The notes below the pieces were generated by a model. That model ran no database searches. It had not been told where the DNA came from and saw nothing but the letters and a program-made list of their open reading frames with translations. 64,000 nucleotides of DNA from Micromonospora eburnea (lineage in GTDB: Bacteria; Actinomycetota; Actinomycetes; Mycobacteriales; Micromonosporaceae), in assembly GCF_900090225.1 (NCBI RefSeq), contig NZ_FMHY01000002.1:1488001-1552000 (forward strand). The letters are read 5' to 3'. Both the position numbers and the translations under genes were made by a program. This document shows positions 42,742 to 50,542 of this stretch, piece by piece. How positions within the stretch are numbered: the stretch's first letter is position 1; the number at the start of each line of letters is the position of its first letter.

Positions 42742-43806
42742 ATGACGCCCGGTTTCGCGTTGTTCTTCTCGGTCGTGCTGCTGGCGCTCAACGGCTTCTT
42801 CGTGGCGGCCGAGTTCGCCCTGGTGGCGGCCAAGCGGTACCGCCTGGAACAGCTGGCGGTCGGCGGCGGCCGGGCGGCCCGCGCGGCGCTGGACGGCGTC
42901 CGTGAGCTGTCCCTGATGCTGGCCGGGGCGCAGCTCGGCATCACCCTGTGCACGCTGGGGCTGGGCGCCCTGGCCGAGCCGGCGATCGAGCGCCTGCTCC
43001 GCCCCTTGCTGCACGCCGTCGGGCTGCCCGCGGCGGCGAGCCACGCGGTGGGGCTGCTGATCGCCCTGGCCCTGGTGACCTTCCTGCACCTGGTGGTCGG
43101 CGAGATGGCCCCGAAGTCGTGGGCGATCACCGACGCGGAGCGCTCGGCGATGCTGCTGGCGCTGCCGTTCCGGGCCTTCGCCCGGGTCGCCCGTCCGGTG
43201 CTGTCCGCGCTGAACGCGTTGGCCAACGCGGTCCTGCGGCTGGTCGGCGTACGCCAGCAGGACCAGCTCGCCCAGGTGCACGGCCCGGACGAGCTGCGCA
43301 TCCTGCTGGAGCAGTCCCGCGAGCACGGGCTGCTCGGCGCCGAGCAGCACCAGATGCTGACCAGCATGCTGGAGTTGCAGGGCACCACGGTGGCGCAGGT
43401 GATGGAGCCGTTCGACCGGATCGTCACGGTCCGGCGGGACGACGACGCCGAGCGGATCGAGCACGTGTCCCGCGACAGCGGCCGTTCCCGGCTGGCCGTC
43501 GTCGACGCCGGTGGCGAGGTCTGCGGCCTGGTCCACGTACGGGAGGCGGTCCGCGCGGTCACCAACGGCCGTGCGGCGACCGCGGGCGAGCTGATGACCC
43601 CGGCGTTCGTCCTGCCCGCCGGGGCCTCGGTCACCGAGGCGGTGGCGGCGATGCGCGGTCGGCAGGCCCAGTTGGCGCTGGTCCGCAACGGCGGCGGCCC
43701 CACGCGGCCGATCGGCTTCGTGGCCCTGGAGGACCTGCTGGAGGAGGTCATCGGCGAGTTCGACGACGAGACCGATCCGGTGCCCCGGGGCCGCCGGATG
43801 CGCTGA
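42742..43806 (+). CDS. CNNM/CorC (HlyC) family transporter 2
   Basis: 354 residues. It has a DUF21 membrane domain (LFFSVVLLALNGFFVAAEFA, LSLMLAGAQLGITLCTLGLG, LHLVVGEMAPKSWAITDAE) and a CBS pair (VMEPFDRIVTVRRDDDAERI; IGFVALEDLLEEVIGEFDDE). It lacks the C-terminal CorC domain present in the first paralogue, a common asymmetry in actinobacterial tandem pairs. ATG 42742 follows GAGGTGG; longer upstream starts add only Arg/Pro-rich sequence. Probably cotranscribed with the first CNNM gene and ended by the nested hairpins at 43828-43873. Confidence 0.9.
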   Translation: MTPGFALFFSVVLLALNGFFVAAEFALVAAKRYRLEQLAVGGGRAARAALDGVRELSLMLAGAQLGITLCTLGLGALAEPAIERLLRPLLHAVGLPAAASHAVGLLIALALVTFLHLVVGEMAPKSWAITDAERSAMLLALPFRAFARVARPVLSALNALANAVLRLVGVRQQDQLAQVHGPDELRILLEQSREHGLLGAEQHQMLTSMLELQGTTVAQVMEPFDRIVTVRRDDDAERIEHVSRDSGRSRLAVVDAGGEVCGLVHVREAVRAVTNGRAATAGELMTPAFVLPAGASVTEAVAAMRGRQAQLALVRNGGGPTRPIGFVALEDLLEEVIGEFDDETDPVPRGRRMR

Positions 43807-43827
43807 CGTCCCGTCCCTTCCGTCCCT

Positions 43828-43873
43828 GGTGGCGGCACCGGTCGCGCGACCGTTGCCGCCACCGCGCGACCGG
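43828..43873 (+). terminator. nested perfect inverted repeats after the CNNM pair
   Basis: GGTGGCGGCA (43828-43837) pairs with TGCCGCCACC (43854-43863) and encloses the 14-bp palindrome CGGTCGCGCGACCG. Alternatively CCGGTCGCGCG (43838-43848) pairs with CGCGCGACCGG (43863-43873). The two folds are mutually exclusive. It could be a terminator or an alternating structure. Confidence 0.65.
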
Positions 43874-43961
43874 TGTCGGCAACGGACGCCCGGAGGCGTG
43901 TCCGGGCGCTGGCCGGGAAAGCGTGGCGCGCGGGTCGGCAACCGGGACGGGAGGACGCGGG

Positions 43962-44888
43962 GTGCCGCTGACCGGGGTGTCGTCGGAGTCCGTCTGGACC
44001 GGGCTCTCGGTGAGCACCACCCTGCCCAATCCCAGCACCCGGCCGGGCCTGCGGCTGCCCGGCCGGGTGACCCTCACCGCGGCGGGTGAGGACGTGCCGG
44101 TCCGGCACGTTCGGCTCGGGCTGGTCGCCCAGGTCGAGCCGGAGGAACCCGACTCGCCCCGCCGGCTGGTGCAGTACCACCAGGTGCCGGTCGCCGGCCG
44201 GTTCGTGGTGCCGGCCGGGCGGCGGCGCGCGGTCGACTTCGCCTTCCCGCTGCCCTGGGAGACCCCGGTGACCATCTTCGGCGGGGTGCCGCTGATGAGC
44301 CTGCGCACCGGGCTGCGTACCGAGGTGTCGGTGGATCCCGATCTGGACCAGGGCGCGATGGTGCCGGTCTTCGTGCACCCGCTCCCCGTCCAGCAACACG
44401 TGCTCGCCGCGCTGGACACCCTCGGCTTCGTCATGCGCCAGGCGGGCCTGCAGCAGGGCCGGCTGCCCGGGGTGGAGCAGGAACTACCGTTCCACGAGCG
44501 GCTCGGCTACTGGGTGGCGCCGCTGTACGCCGGTCCGATCACCGAGCTGGAAGTGATCTTCGTGACCAACGCGGCGGGACTGGAGGTGCTGCTCTGGCTG
44601 GACCGCCGGCTCGCGCTGGCCGGGGTCACCCACCAGAGCATCAGCCGGTTCCGGGTCTGGCACACCGGGGTCGGGCAGCGGGACTGGGTCGCCACCGTGG
44701 ACGGCTGGCTGCGGCACGCGATCAACCGGCACGCGGCGGCCGCCGCGCACGCCGACTGGTCCGCCGCGATCCGGGAGTCGGCACACGTCAGCCGCCGCCC
44801 GGACGAGCCGGTCGCCCCCGGCTACGGCCTGGGCGGCACAGCCGGCGGCCCGGGCATCGGCGGCGGCGGTGCCGGCGACGGCACCTGA
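43962..44888 (+). CDS. Spo0M-family protein
   Basis: 308 residues of the SpoOM (sporulation-control) family, arrestin-like beta-sandwich proteins that influence sporulation in Bacillus and are common in actinomycetes. Blocks are SVWTGLSVSTTLPNPSTRPG, LRLPGRVTLTAAGEDVPVRH, VVPAGRRRAVDFAFPLPWET, and VSVDPDLDQGAMVPVFVHPL. A longer C-terminal part has LEVLLWLDRRLALAG and a Gly-rich tail. GTG 43962 follows GGGAGG. In a filamentous, sporulating actinomycete a developmental role is plausible but unproven. It converges on the LysE gene with a repeat element between. Confidence 0.85.
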   Translation: MPLTGVSSESVWTGLSVSTTLPNPSTRPGLRLPGRVTLTAAGEDVPVRHVRLGLVAQVEPEEPDSPRRLVQYHQVPVAGRFVVPAGRRRAVDFAFPLPWETPVTIFGGVPLMSLRTGLRTEVSVDPDLDQGAMVPVFVHPLPVQQHVLAALDTLGFVMRQAGLQQGRLPGVEQELPFHERLGYWVAPLYAGPITELEVIFVTNAAGLEVLLWLDRRLALAGVTHQSISRFRVWHTGVGQRDWVATVDGWLRHAINRHAAAAAHADWSAAIRESAHVSRRPDEPVAPGYGLGGTAGGPGIGGGGAGDGT

Positions 44889-44947
44889 GTGCCGCCCGCC
44901 GCTGCGTCAACCGTCACGCTGGCCGCCGCGCATGCCGCCTGCCTCGT

Positions 44948-45001
44948 GTTAACAGGGGCCCCTTGCTCTACCGCAGGCGTTAACAGGGGGCCCCTGCTTA
45001 C
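44948..45001 (-). repeat. bipartite palindromic repeat, copy 1
   Basis: Read on the minus strand it is a palindrome with core GGGGCCCC, the linker TTAACGCCTGCGGTAGAG, and a second palindrome with the same core. It aligns almost end to end with the element at 49210-49262. It overlaps the stop codon of the LysE gene (44998-45000) and sits between convergent genes, so it probably terminates transcription. The preceding 44889-44947 shows nothing else. Confidence 0.8.
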
Positions 45002-45666
45002 ACCGAGGCGGTGGCGAGCTTGAGGCTGAAGCCGAGGAAGAGCATTCCGATGCTGGTCGTGGCGCCGGCGGCCAGGCGGCGCCGGCGGTGGAACTGGGCA
45101 GCCAGGAAGGTGCCCGTGAAGATCAGCGCGGTGAGGTAGAGCGCGCTGGTCACCTGGGCGATCAGTCCGAGCACCACGAACGACAGCGCCGGCCAGGCGT
45201 ACCCGGGGTCGACGAACTGGATGAAGAACGAGATGAAGAAGAGGATCGCCTTCGGGTTGAGCAGGCTGATCACCAGCGCCCGCCGGAACGGGCTGCCCGG
45301 CGCCGCCGGCTCCGCCGCGTCGATCAGCCGTGGCGTCGCCGGGTCGTTGCGGTCGCGCCAGCGCCGCCAGGCCCCGCGCAGCATGGTCAACCCCACGTAG
45401 CCGAGGTACGCGGCACCGGCGTACTTGATCACCAGGAAGAGCGGCGGGTACGCCTTGAGCACCGACGCCACCCCGGCGGCGGAGAGGAACATCAGCACCG
45501 AGTCGCCGACGAACACGCCGCCGGCGGCCCGGTAGCCCGTCCGTACGCCGCGCTTGGCGGCCGTGGAGAGCACGAAGAGTGAGTTCGGCCCGGGCAGCAG
45601 CACGATCGCCACGGTCCCCAGCACGTATGTCCAGATGTCGGTGATGCCCAGCACGCCGGACATCAT
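44998..45666 (-). CDS. LysE/RhtB family amino acid exporter
   Basis: 222 residues, about six helices. Family motifs are VLLPGPNSLFVLSTAAKRGV near the N-terminus (GPxxxF.L..A...G...G), YLGYVGLTML, and LLNPKAILFFISFFIQFVDP (NPKA...F). The branch is closest to LeuE/RhtB. It exports amino acids or related metabolites with the proton gradient. ATG 45666 overlaps the stop of the PPOX-GNAT fusion (ATGA), so the two are one transcription unit under a promoter divergent from a MocR regulator. Substrate unknown. The 3' end lies within a palindromic repeat. Confidence 0.92.
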   Translation of the reverse strand: MMSGVLGITDIWTYVLGTVAIVLLPGPNSLFVLSTAAKRGVRTGYRAAGGVFVGDSVLMFLSAAGVASVLKAYPPLFLVIKYAGAAYLGYVGLTMLRGAWRRWRDRNDPATPRLIDAAEPAAPGSPFRRALVISLLNPKAILFFISFFIQFVDPGYAWPALSFVVLGLIAQVTSALYLTALIFTGTFLAAQFHRRRRLAAGATTSIGMLFLGFSLKLATASV

Positions 45667-46910
45667 GACGCCAGGGGTGCCGTCGGGCGAAGCCTTTCCC
45701 GCAGCCGAACCTGTGCATTGGGCCACTCGGTGGCGAGCATCGAGTAGAGCGCGGAGTCCCGCCAGGAGCCGTCGGGCCGTCGCCGGTTGGACCGCAGCGT
45801 CCCCTCCCGGGTCGCGCCGAGCCGCTCGATGGCCCGCTGCGAGCGCTCGTTGAGCGTGCTGGTCTGCCAGGTCACCCGGATCGCGTCCAGCTCCTCGAAG
45901 GCCCTGGTGAGCAGCAGCAGCTTCGCCTCGGTGTTGATTCCGGTACGCCACCACGGCCGGCCGAGCTGGGTGAAGCCGATCTCCAACGTCCGGAGGTCGG
46001 GATCGGGCTGGTAGTACGAGGTGGTGCCGACCACCACCCCGGTGGCCGCGCAGCGCTGCACCCAGGGTGTCCGGGCGCCGCGCAGGTTCGCGTCCAGGGC
46101 AGCTCGCACGTAGCGGGCCGTGTCGGCCACCGTGGCGGGTCGGGGAGTGCCGACGTACCGCCATACCTCCTCGTCGTCGAGGGCGGCGTACAGCTCCTCG
46201 ACGTGGGACTCGTCGAGCGGTTCCAGCACCACGTGCTCGCCCCGCAGCACCACCGGCTCCAACCACGGCGAGCGGGCCGGCCGCAGGTACGCCGGCACCG
46301 GCACGGTCACCCCGGCGTCCGGCTCCGGCGCCCCGGCGGTGAGCCGCAGCGGCACCACCCCGGCCCAGTGCGGCAGGTCGAGGTCGCCGGGCTCGTCGCC
46401 CACCCCCTTGGCGCGGATCCGGACCGACACCTCGCGCAGCGGCAGTGCCAGCACCGCCGTCTCGGCCAACTCCCGGCGGTTCGGCGGGCGGCTGTCGGTG
46501 CTGCGCCCGGCGGCCACCTTCTCCACCAGCGCGGTGAGCACCTCGGCCTTCTCCCGCTCGTCGGTGACCAGGCGGGCGGTGCCGTGGACGACCACGGACC
46601 GGTAGTTGGCGCTGTGGTTGAACTGGGTGCGGGCGAGGACCAGGCCGTCGAGGTGGGTCACCGCGACGCAGACCGGTAGCCCGTCCCCGCCCCGGGCGGC
46701 GAGCAGCGGCCGGCTGCCGGTGGAGCCGTGCAGGTAGAGGGTGTCGCCGACGCGGACGTGCAGGGTGGGCAGCACGCGCGGCTCACCGTCGGAGACGAAC
46801 GACAGCGCGCAGTGGTACGCCTCGTCCAGGACGGCGTGCGCGGCGGCCTCGTCGTAGTGCATCCGGTTGCGCATCCGGGTGGCGGTGGTGCGTTCGGTCC
46901 GGGGGTACAT
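45663..46910 (-). CDS. PPOX (FMN-binding) - GNAT acetyltransferase fusion
   Basis: 415 residues with two modules. The N-terminal ~200 are a pyridoxamine-5'-phosphate-oxidase-like split barrel: MHYDEAAAHAVLDEAYHCAL, VGDTLYLHGSTGSRPLLAAR, CVAVTHLDGLVLART, NHSANYRSVVVHGTARLVTD. The C-terminal ~190 are a RimJ/RimL-type GNAT: LEPLDESHVEELYAALDDEE, IGFTQLGRPWWRTGINTEAK, LNERSQRAIERLGATREGTL. The fusion suggests sequential action on one substrate (inference). ATG 46910 follows AAAGGTG. It is divergent from MocR and coupled to LysE, so the three genes look like a ligand-controlled detoxify-and-export unit. Confidence 0.88.
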   Translation of the reverse strand: MYPRTERTTATRMRNRMHYDEAAAHAVLDEAYHCALSFVSDGEPRVLPTLHVRVGDTLYLHGSTGSRPLLAARGGDGLPVCVAVTHLDGLVLARTQFNHSANYRSVVVHGTARLVTDEREKAEVLTALVEKVAAGRSTDSRPPNRRELAETAVLALPLREVSVRIRAKGVGDEPGDLDLPHWAGVVPLRLTAGAPEPDAGVTVPVPAYLRPARSPWLEPVVLRGEHVVLEPLDESHVEELYAALDDEEVWRYVGTPRPATVADTARYVRAALDANLRGARTPWVQRCAATGVVVGTTSYYQPDPDLRTLEIGFTQLGRPWWRTGINTEAKLLLLTRAFEELDAIRVTWQTSTLNERSQRAIERLGATREGTLRSNRRRPDGSWRDSALYSMLATEWPNAQVRLRERLRPTAPLAS

Positions 46911-46924
46911 GCGGCAGTCACCTT

Positions 46925-46939
46925 TTGTTCTAGTACAAT
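46925..46939 (+). promoter_or_regulatory. MocR operator and -10 element
   Basis: TTGTTCTAGTACAA (46925-46938) is a near-perfect palindrome of the GntR-type TTGTxCTAGxACAA form. It overlaps TACAAT (46934-46939), a -10 element ten nucleotides before the mocR GTG at 46949. Autoregulation and control of the divergent fusion gene are likely. Confidence 0.6.
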
Positions 46940-46948
46940 CTCCGAACT

Positions 46949-48289
46949 GTGGCAGCACATTATCAGATCGCCGGCTCGTCCTCGGCCGCCATTTCGGCCA
47001 GCGTGGAAACCGGCATCCGCACCGGCGCCCTCGCCCCCGGCGACGCCCTGCCGGCCGTCCGCGCCCTCGCCACCGAGCTGGCCGTCAGCCCGGCCACCGT
47101 CGCCAAGGCGTACCAGGAGCTGCGGCAGCGGGGCCTGGTCGTCACCGCCGGCCGGCACGGCACCCGGGTCCGGCCCCGCCCGCCGGTGGCCACCCGCCGT
47201 GCCATGCTGATGCCGCCTCCGCTGCCGGGCGACCGCAACCTCTCCTCGGGGCAGCCCGACGGCCGGCTGCTGCCGCCGCTCGGCCCGCACCTGGCCGCGC
47301 TCGCCGCCGAGGTCGACCCGTCCAGCGGGTACGCGGCCGGCGGCGTCCTGCCCGAGCTGGCCACCGCGGCGCGGGAGCGGCTCGCCGCCGACGGGGTGCC
47401 GGCCGGGGAGATCACCGTGACCGGGGGCGCGCTGGACGGCATCGAGCGCCTGCTCGCCGCCCACCTGCGCCCCGGTGACGCGGTCGCGGTGGAGGACCCC
47501 GGCTGGACCAACCTGCTCGACCTGGTCGCCGCGCTCGGGCTGCGCGCCATCGGGGTGCCGATCGACGACGACGGCCCCACCGAGCCGGGTGTCCGGGCCG
47601 CACTCGCCGCCGGGGCCCGCGCGCTGGTCGTCACCAGCCGCGCCCAGAACCCGACCGGCGCCGCCGTCTCCGCCGGCCGGGCCGAGGAACTGCGTACGCT
47701 GCTCGCCGGCCGGCCCGACCTGCTGCTGATCGAGGACGACCACGCCGCCGAGCTGGCCCGCGTACCCCTGCACCCGCTGGCCGGGGCGACCCCGAGCTGG
47801 GCCTTCGTCCGGTCGGTGAGCAAGCCCTACGGCCCCGATCTGCGACTCGCCGTGCTCGCCGGCGACGAGGCCACCGTGGCCCGCGTGGCCGGCCGGGTCC
47901 GGGTCGGCGCCGGCTGGGTCTCCACCGTGCTGCAACGCCTGGTCCTGGCGCTCTGGCGCGACCCGGCCACCGCGGACCTGGTGGGCCGGGCGGCGGAGAG
48001 CTACGAGCGACGGCGGTCCGGGCTGGTCGACGCGCTGGCCGCCCGTGGGCTGACCGCCCGGGGGCGGACCGGGATCAACGTCTGGGTGCCCGTGCCGGAC
48101 GAGACGGTGGTGGTCACCGCGCTGCGCGACGCCGGCTGGTCGGTCGCTCCCGGCGCGCTGAACCGGATCGCCGCGGCCCCCGGCGTACGCGTCACCGTCA
48201 GCTCCCTCGACGAGGCCGATCTGGCGCCGTTCGCCGATGCGGTGGCGCGGGCCGTCCGTCCCGTGGCGCCGGCCGGCTACACCGCCTGA
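46949..48289 (+). CDS. MocR-type GntR/aminotransferase-like regulator
   Basis: 446 residues. The N-terminal GntR winged helix includes TGALAPGDALPAVRALATEL and AVSPATVAKAYQELRQRGLV. A class I aminotransferase-like domain follows, with the PLP lysine in SVSKPYGPDLRLA, plus VTSRAQNPTGAAVS and DLLLIEDDHAAELA. MocR proteins bind PLP or PLP-amino acid adducts and regulate pyridoxal or amine metabolism genes. GTG 46949 lies just downstream of TACAAT without a ribosome site, so it is probably leaderless. It is divergent from the PPOX-GNAT/LysE operon, which it presumably controls. A PdxR role is less likely since no pdxS/T is adjacent. Confidence 0.9.
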   Translation: MAAHYQIAGSSSAAISASVETGIRTGALAPGDALPAVRALATELAVSPATVAKAYQELRQRGLVVTAGRHGTRVRPRPPVATRRAMLMPPPLPGDRNLSSGQPDGRLLPPLGPHLAALAAEVDPSSGYAAGGVLPELATAARERLAADGVPAGEITVTGGALDGIERLLAAHLRPGDAVAVEDPGWTNLLDLVAALGLRAIGVPIDDDGPTEPGVRAALAAGARALVVTSRAQNPTGAAVSAGRAEELRTLLAGRPDLLLIEDDHAAELARVPLHPLAGATPSWAFVRSVSKPYGPDLRLAVLAGDEATVARVAGRVRVGAGWVSTVLQRLVLALWRDPATADLVGRAAESYERRRSGLVDALAARGLTARGRTGINVWVPVPDETVVVTALRDAGWSVAPGALNRIAAAPGVRVTVSSLDEADLAPFADAVARAVRPVAPAGYTA

Positions 48290-48348
48290 ACCGGGCGGCG
48301 GCATGGCCCGGCCCCGGACGGGTACCCCGGGCCGGGAGGTGGCCGACC

Positions 48349-48456
48349 GTGGCTTCGCGCAGATCGAGGACCGGGCTCTGGATCGTCGTGGCGGTGATCA
48401 TCTTGGTGATCATCGGCATCGTGCTGGCCATGCGGCACGGTGGCGGCGGCTACTGA
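48349..48456 (+). CDS. 35-residue single-pass membrane peptide
   Basis: GTG 48349, with GGGAGG nine nucleotides upstream, opens a frame of 36 codons. It encodes MASRRSRTGLWIVVAVIILV followed by IIGIVLAMRHGGGGY. This is a basic N-terminus, one clear 20-residue transmembrane helix and a Gly-rich end, which predicts N-in insertion. No family is recognised. It lies between mocR and udgX and could be cotranscribed with mocR (60-bp gap). The good ribosome site and clean hydrophobic helix argue it is real. Confidence 0.55.
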   Translation: MASRRSRTGLWIVVAVIILVIIGIVLAMRHGGGGY

Positions 48457-48500
48457 CGCGGGACCGCACCCCGGAGCGGGCGGCGCGGCCGAAACCGGTA

Positions 48501-48508
48501 TATAAAGT
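48501..48508 (+). promoter_or_regulatory. -10 element TATAAAGT for leaderless udgX
   Basis: TATAAAGT lies four to six nucleotides before ATG 48513, without a ribosome site. A leaderless start is predicted. It is one of the most AT-rich patches in this region. Confidence 0.5.
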
Positions 48509-48512
48509 CGGC

Positions 48513-49211
48513 ATGGCCGAGACCGAGAGCGCCCCCGGAGCCCAGGAGTTCATCCCGCCGCAGGCGGACACCATCGACCAGCTGCGCACCGCCGCAGCCG
48601 GCTGCCAGGGCTGCGAGCTCTACCGGGACGCCTCGCAGACCGTCTTCGGCCGGGGCGACGAGAGCGCCCGGGTGGTCTTCGTCGGCGAGCAGCCCGGTGA
48701 CATGGAGGACCAGAAGGGGCTGCCCTTCGTCGGCCCGGCCGGCCGGGTGCTGCGCCGCGCGGTCGACGACGCCGGCATCGAGCCCGGTCACATCTACCTC
48801 ACCAACGCGGTCAAGCACTTCCGGTTCGAGCTGCGCGGGAAGCGGCGCATCCACCAGACCCCGGACCGGGTGCACATCACCGCCTGCCGGCCGTGGCTGG
48901 TCGCCGAGTTCGCCCGGCTCCGCCCGGAGGTCGTGGTGGTGCTCGGCGCCACCGCCGCCAAGGCCCTGCTCGGTCCGACGTTCCGGGTGACGAGGCAGCG
49001 CGGGGAGCTGATGCCCTGGCCGGCGGCCGCCCAGCGCCCCGAGGACTTCACCCGGGTGCCGGTGGACAACACCGGCAAGGTGGCCGACGCCCCCGACGCC
49101 CAACTGCTGGCCACCATCCACCCGTCGGCGGTGCTGCGCGCCGACAACCAGGACGTGGCGTACGACGGCCTCGTCGCCGACCTCAAGATCGCCGCCCGCG
49201 CCCTGCGGTGA
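48513..49211 (+). CDS. udgX: UdgX-type uracil-DNA binding/glycosylase protein
   Basis: 232 residues of the UDG superfamily. Motif 1 is GEQPGDMED, the late motif is HPSAVLR, and Fe-S cysteines lie in GCQGCELY and ACRPWL. The loop GKRRIHQTP carries the KRRIH signature that defines UdgX, whose histidine forms a covalent bond with the abasic site after uracil removal. This separates it from ordinary family 4 UDG. The ATG at 48513 is supported by the -10 at 48501 and by homology starting soon after. It would trap uracil sites produced by cytosine deamination. The stop overlaps a palindromic repeat. Confidence 0.93.
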   Translation: MAETESAPGAQEFIPPQADTIDQLRTAAAGCQGCELYRDASQTVFGRGDESARVVFVGEQPGDMEDQKGLPFVGPAGRVLRRAVDDAGIEPGHIYLTNAVKHFRFELRGKRRIHQTPDRVHITACRPWLVAEFARLRPEVVVVLGATAAKALLGPTFRVTRQRGELMPWPAAAQRPEDFTRVPVDNTGKVADAPDAQLLATIHPSAVLRADNQDVAYDGLVADLKIAARALR

Positions 49212-49262
49212 AAGGAAGGGCCCCTTCTTAACGCCCACGGTAGAGAAGGGTTCCCTTCTCAC
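49210..49262 (+). repeat. bipartite palindromic repeat, copy 2
   Basis: GGAAGGGCCCCTTC, linker TTAACGCCCACGGTAGAG, then AGAAGGGTTCCCTTCT. It aligns with copy 1 (44948-45001, opposite strand), sharing the linker TTAACGCCnnCGGTAGAG and both palindromes. It overlaps the udgX stop codon (49209-49211) and probably terminates that gene. Confidence 0.8.
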
Positions 49263-49328
49263 GGGAGGCGGCGCGGTGGCGGGTAGGCGGGCTTCCTGAC
49301 TGTGGGTTCGGCGGGCACACTCGTGGAC

Positions 49329-50471
49329 ATGGAGCAGCATCTCTATGATCCGGTGCACGAGGAGTTCCGGGACCTGTGCCGTGCGTTCCTGGCCCGGGAG
49401 GCGGTGCCGCACCACGAGCGCTGGGAGGCCGACGGGATCGTCGACCGGGCGGTGTGGCGCGGGGCCGGCGCCGCCGGGCTGCTGGGCATGGACGTCGACG
49501 AGGCGTACGGCGGCGGCGGGCAGCGTGACTTCCGGTTCAACGCGGTGCTCGACGAGGAGATCGTCGCGGCGGGCTGCTCCGGTCTCGGCTTCGGCCTGCA
49601 CAACGACGTGGTGGCCCCGTACCTCACCGAGCTGACCACCGGCGACCAGCGCAAGCGCTGGCTGCCGGGCTTCTGCTCCGGCGACCTGGTCACCGCCATC
49701 GCGATGAGCGAGCCGGCGGCCGGTTCCGATCTGGCCGGGGTCCGCACCAGCGCGGTCCGTGACGGCGACTCGTACGTCCTCAACGGGCAGAAGACGTTCA
49801 TCACCAACGGGGAACTGGCCGACCTCGTGGTGGTGGTCGCCAGGACGGCGCCGGACCGGGGCGCGCACGGGCTGAGTCTGATCGCGGTGGAGACCGGCAC
49901 CCCCGGATTCAGTCGCGGCCGGCGGCTGGCCAAGGTCGGCCTGAGGGCCAACGACACCGCCGAGCTGTTCTTCGACGACTGCCGGGTGCCGGCGGAGAAC
50001 CTGATCGGCACCGAAAACCACGGGTTCTACCACCTGATGGCCAACCTGCCCCGGGAGCGGCTGAGCATCGCCGTCGCGGCGGTGGCGGCGGCGGAGCGTC
50101 TGCTGGCCCTCACCCTCGACCACGTCCGCTCCCGGGAGGCGTTCGGTCGGCCGATCGGGTCGTTCCAGCACAACCGCTTCCTCCTGGCCGAGCTGGACAC
50201 CGAGGTCACCATCGCGCGGACCTTCGTCAACCACTGCGTCGCCGAGTTCAACGCCGGCCGGCTCTCGGCGACCGACGCGGCCAAGGCCAAGTGGTGGACC
50301 ACGGAACTCCAGAACCGGGTCGCCGACCGGTGCCTCCAACTGCACGGCGGCTACGGCTTCATGCTGGAGTACCCGGTGGCGCGGGCCTGGCTGGACGGCC
50401 GGGTGCAGACCATCTACGGCGGCACCACCGAGATCATGAAGGAGATCATCGGCCGCGGCCTCGGCTTGTAG
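49329..50471 (+). CDS. acyl-CoA dehydrogenase
   Basis: 380 residues with the complete fold: N-terminal helices, MSEPAAGSDLAGVRTSAVRD (signature 1, FAD/substrate), NGQKTFITNGELAD, and ERLSIAVAAVAAAE. The C-terminal signature LQLHGGYGFMLEYPVARAWL is followed by QTIYGGTTEIMKEIIGRGL. It oxidises an acyl-CoA to the enoyl-CoA, passing electrons to ETF; chain specificity is not clear. ATG 49329 (MEQHLYD) is used; a GTG at 49323 is possible. No ribosome site is seen, and a weak -10 (CACACT, 49316-49321) suggests a leaderless transcript. It is preceded by the repeat element. Confidence 0.9.
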   Translation: MEQHLYDPVHEEFRDLCRAFLAREAVPHHERWEADGIVDRAVWRGAGAAGLLGMDVDEAYGGGGQRDFRFNAVLDEEIVAAGCSGLGFGLHNDVVAPYLTELTTGDQRKRWLPGFCSGDLVTAIAMSEPAAGSDLAGVRTSAVRDGDSYVLNGQKTFITNGELADLVVVVARTAPDRGAHGLSLIAVETGTPGFSRGRRLAKVGLRANDTAELFFDDCRVPAENLIGTENHGFYHLMANLPRERLSIAVAAVAAAERLLALTLDHVRSREAFGRPIGSFQHNRFLLAELDTEVTIARTFVNHCVAEFNAGRLSATDAAKAKWWTTELQNRVADRCLQLHGGYGFMLEYPVARAWLDGRVQTIYGGTTEIMKEIIGRGLGL

Positions 50472-50542
50472 CAGAAACCCGGTGCCGGCGGCCCGGTCGG
50501 GTGCGGGAGGATGGGTCACCCCTTACCGAGGAGCATGCACGA

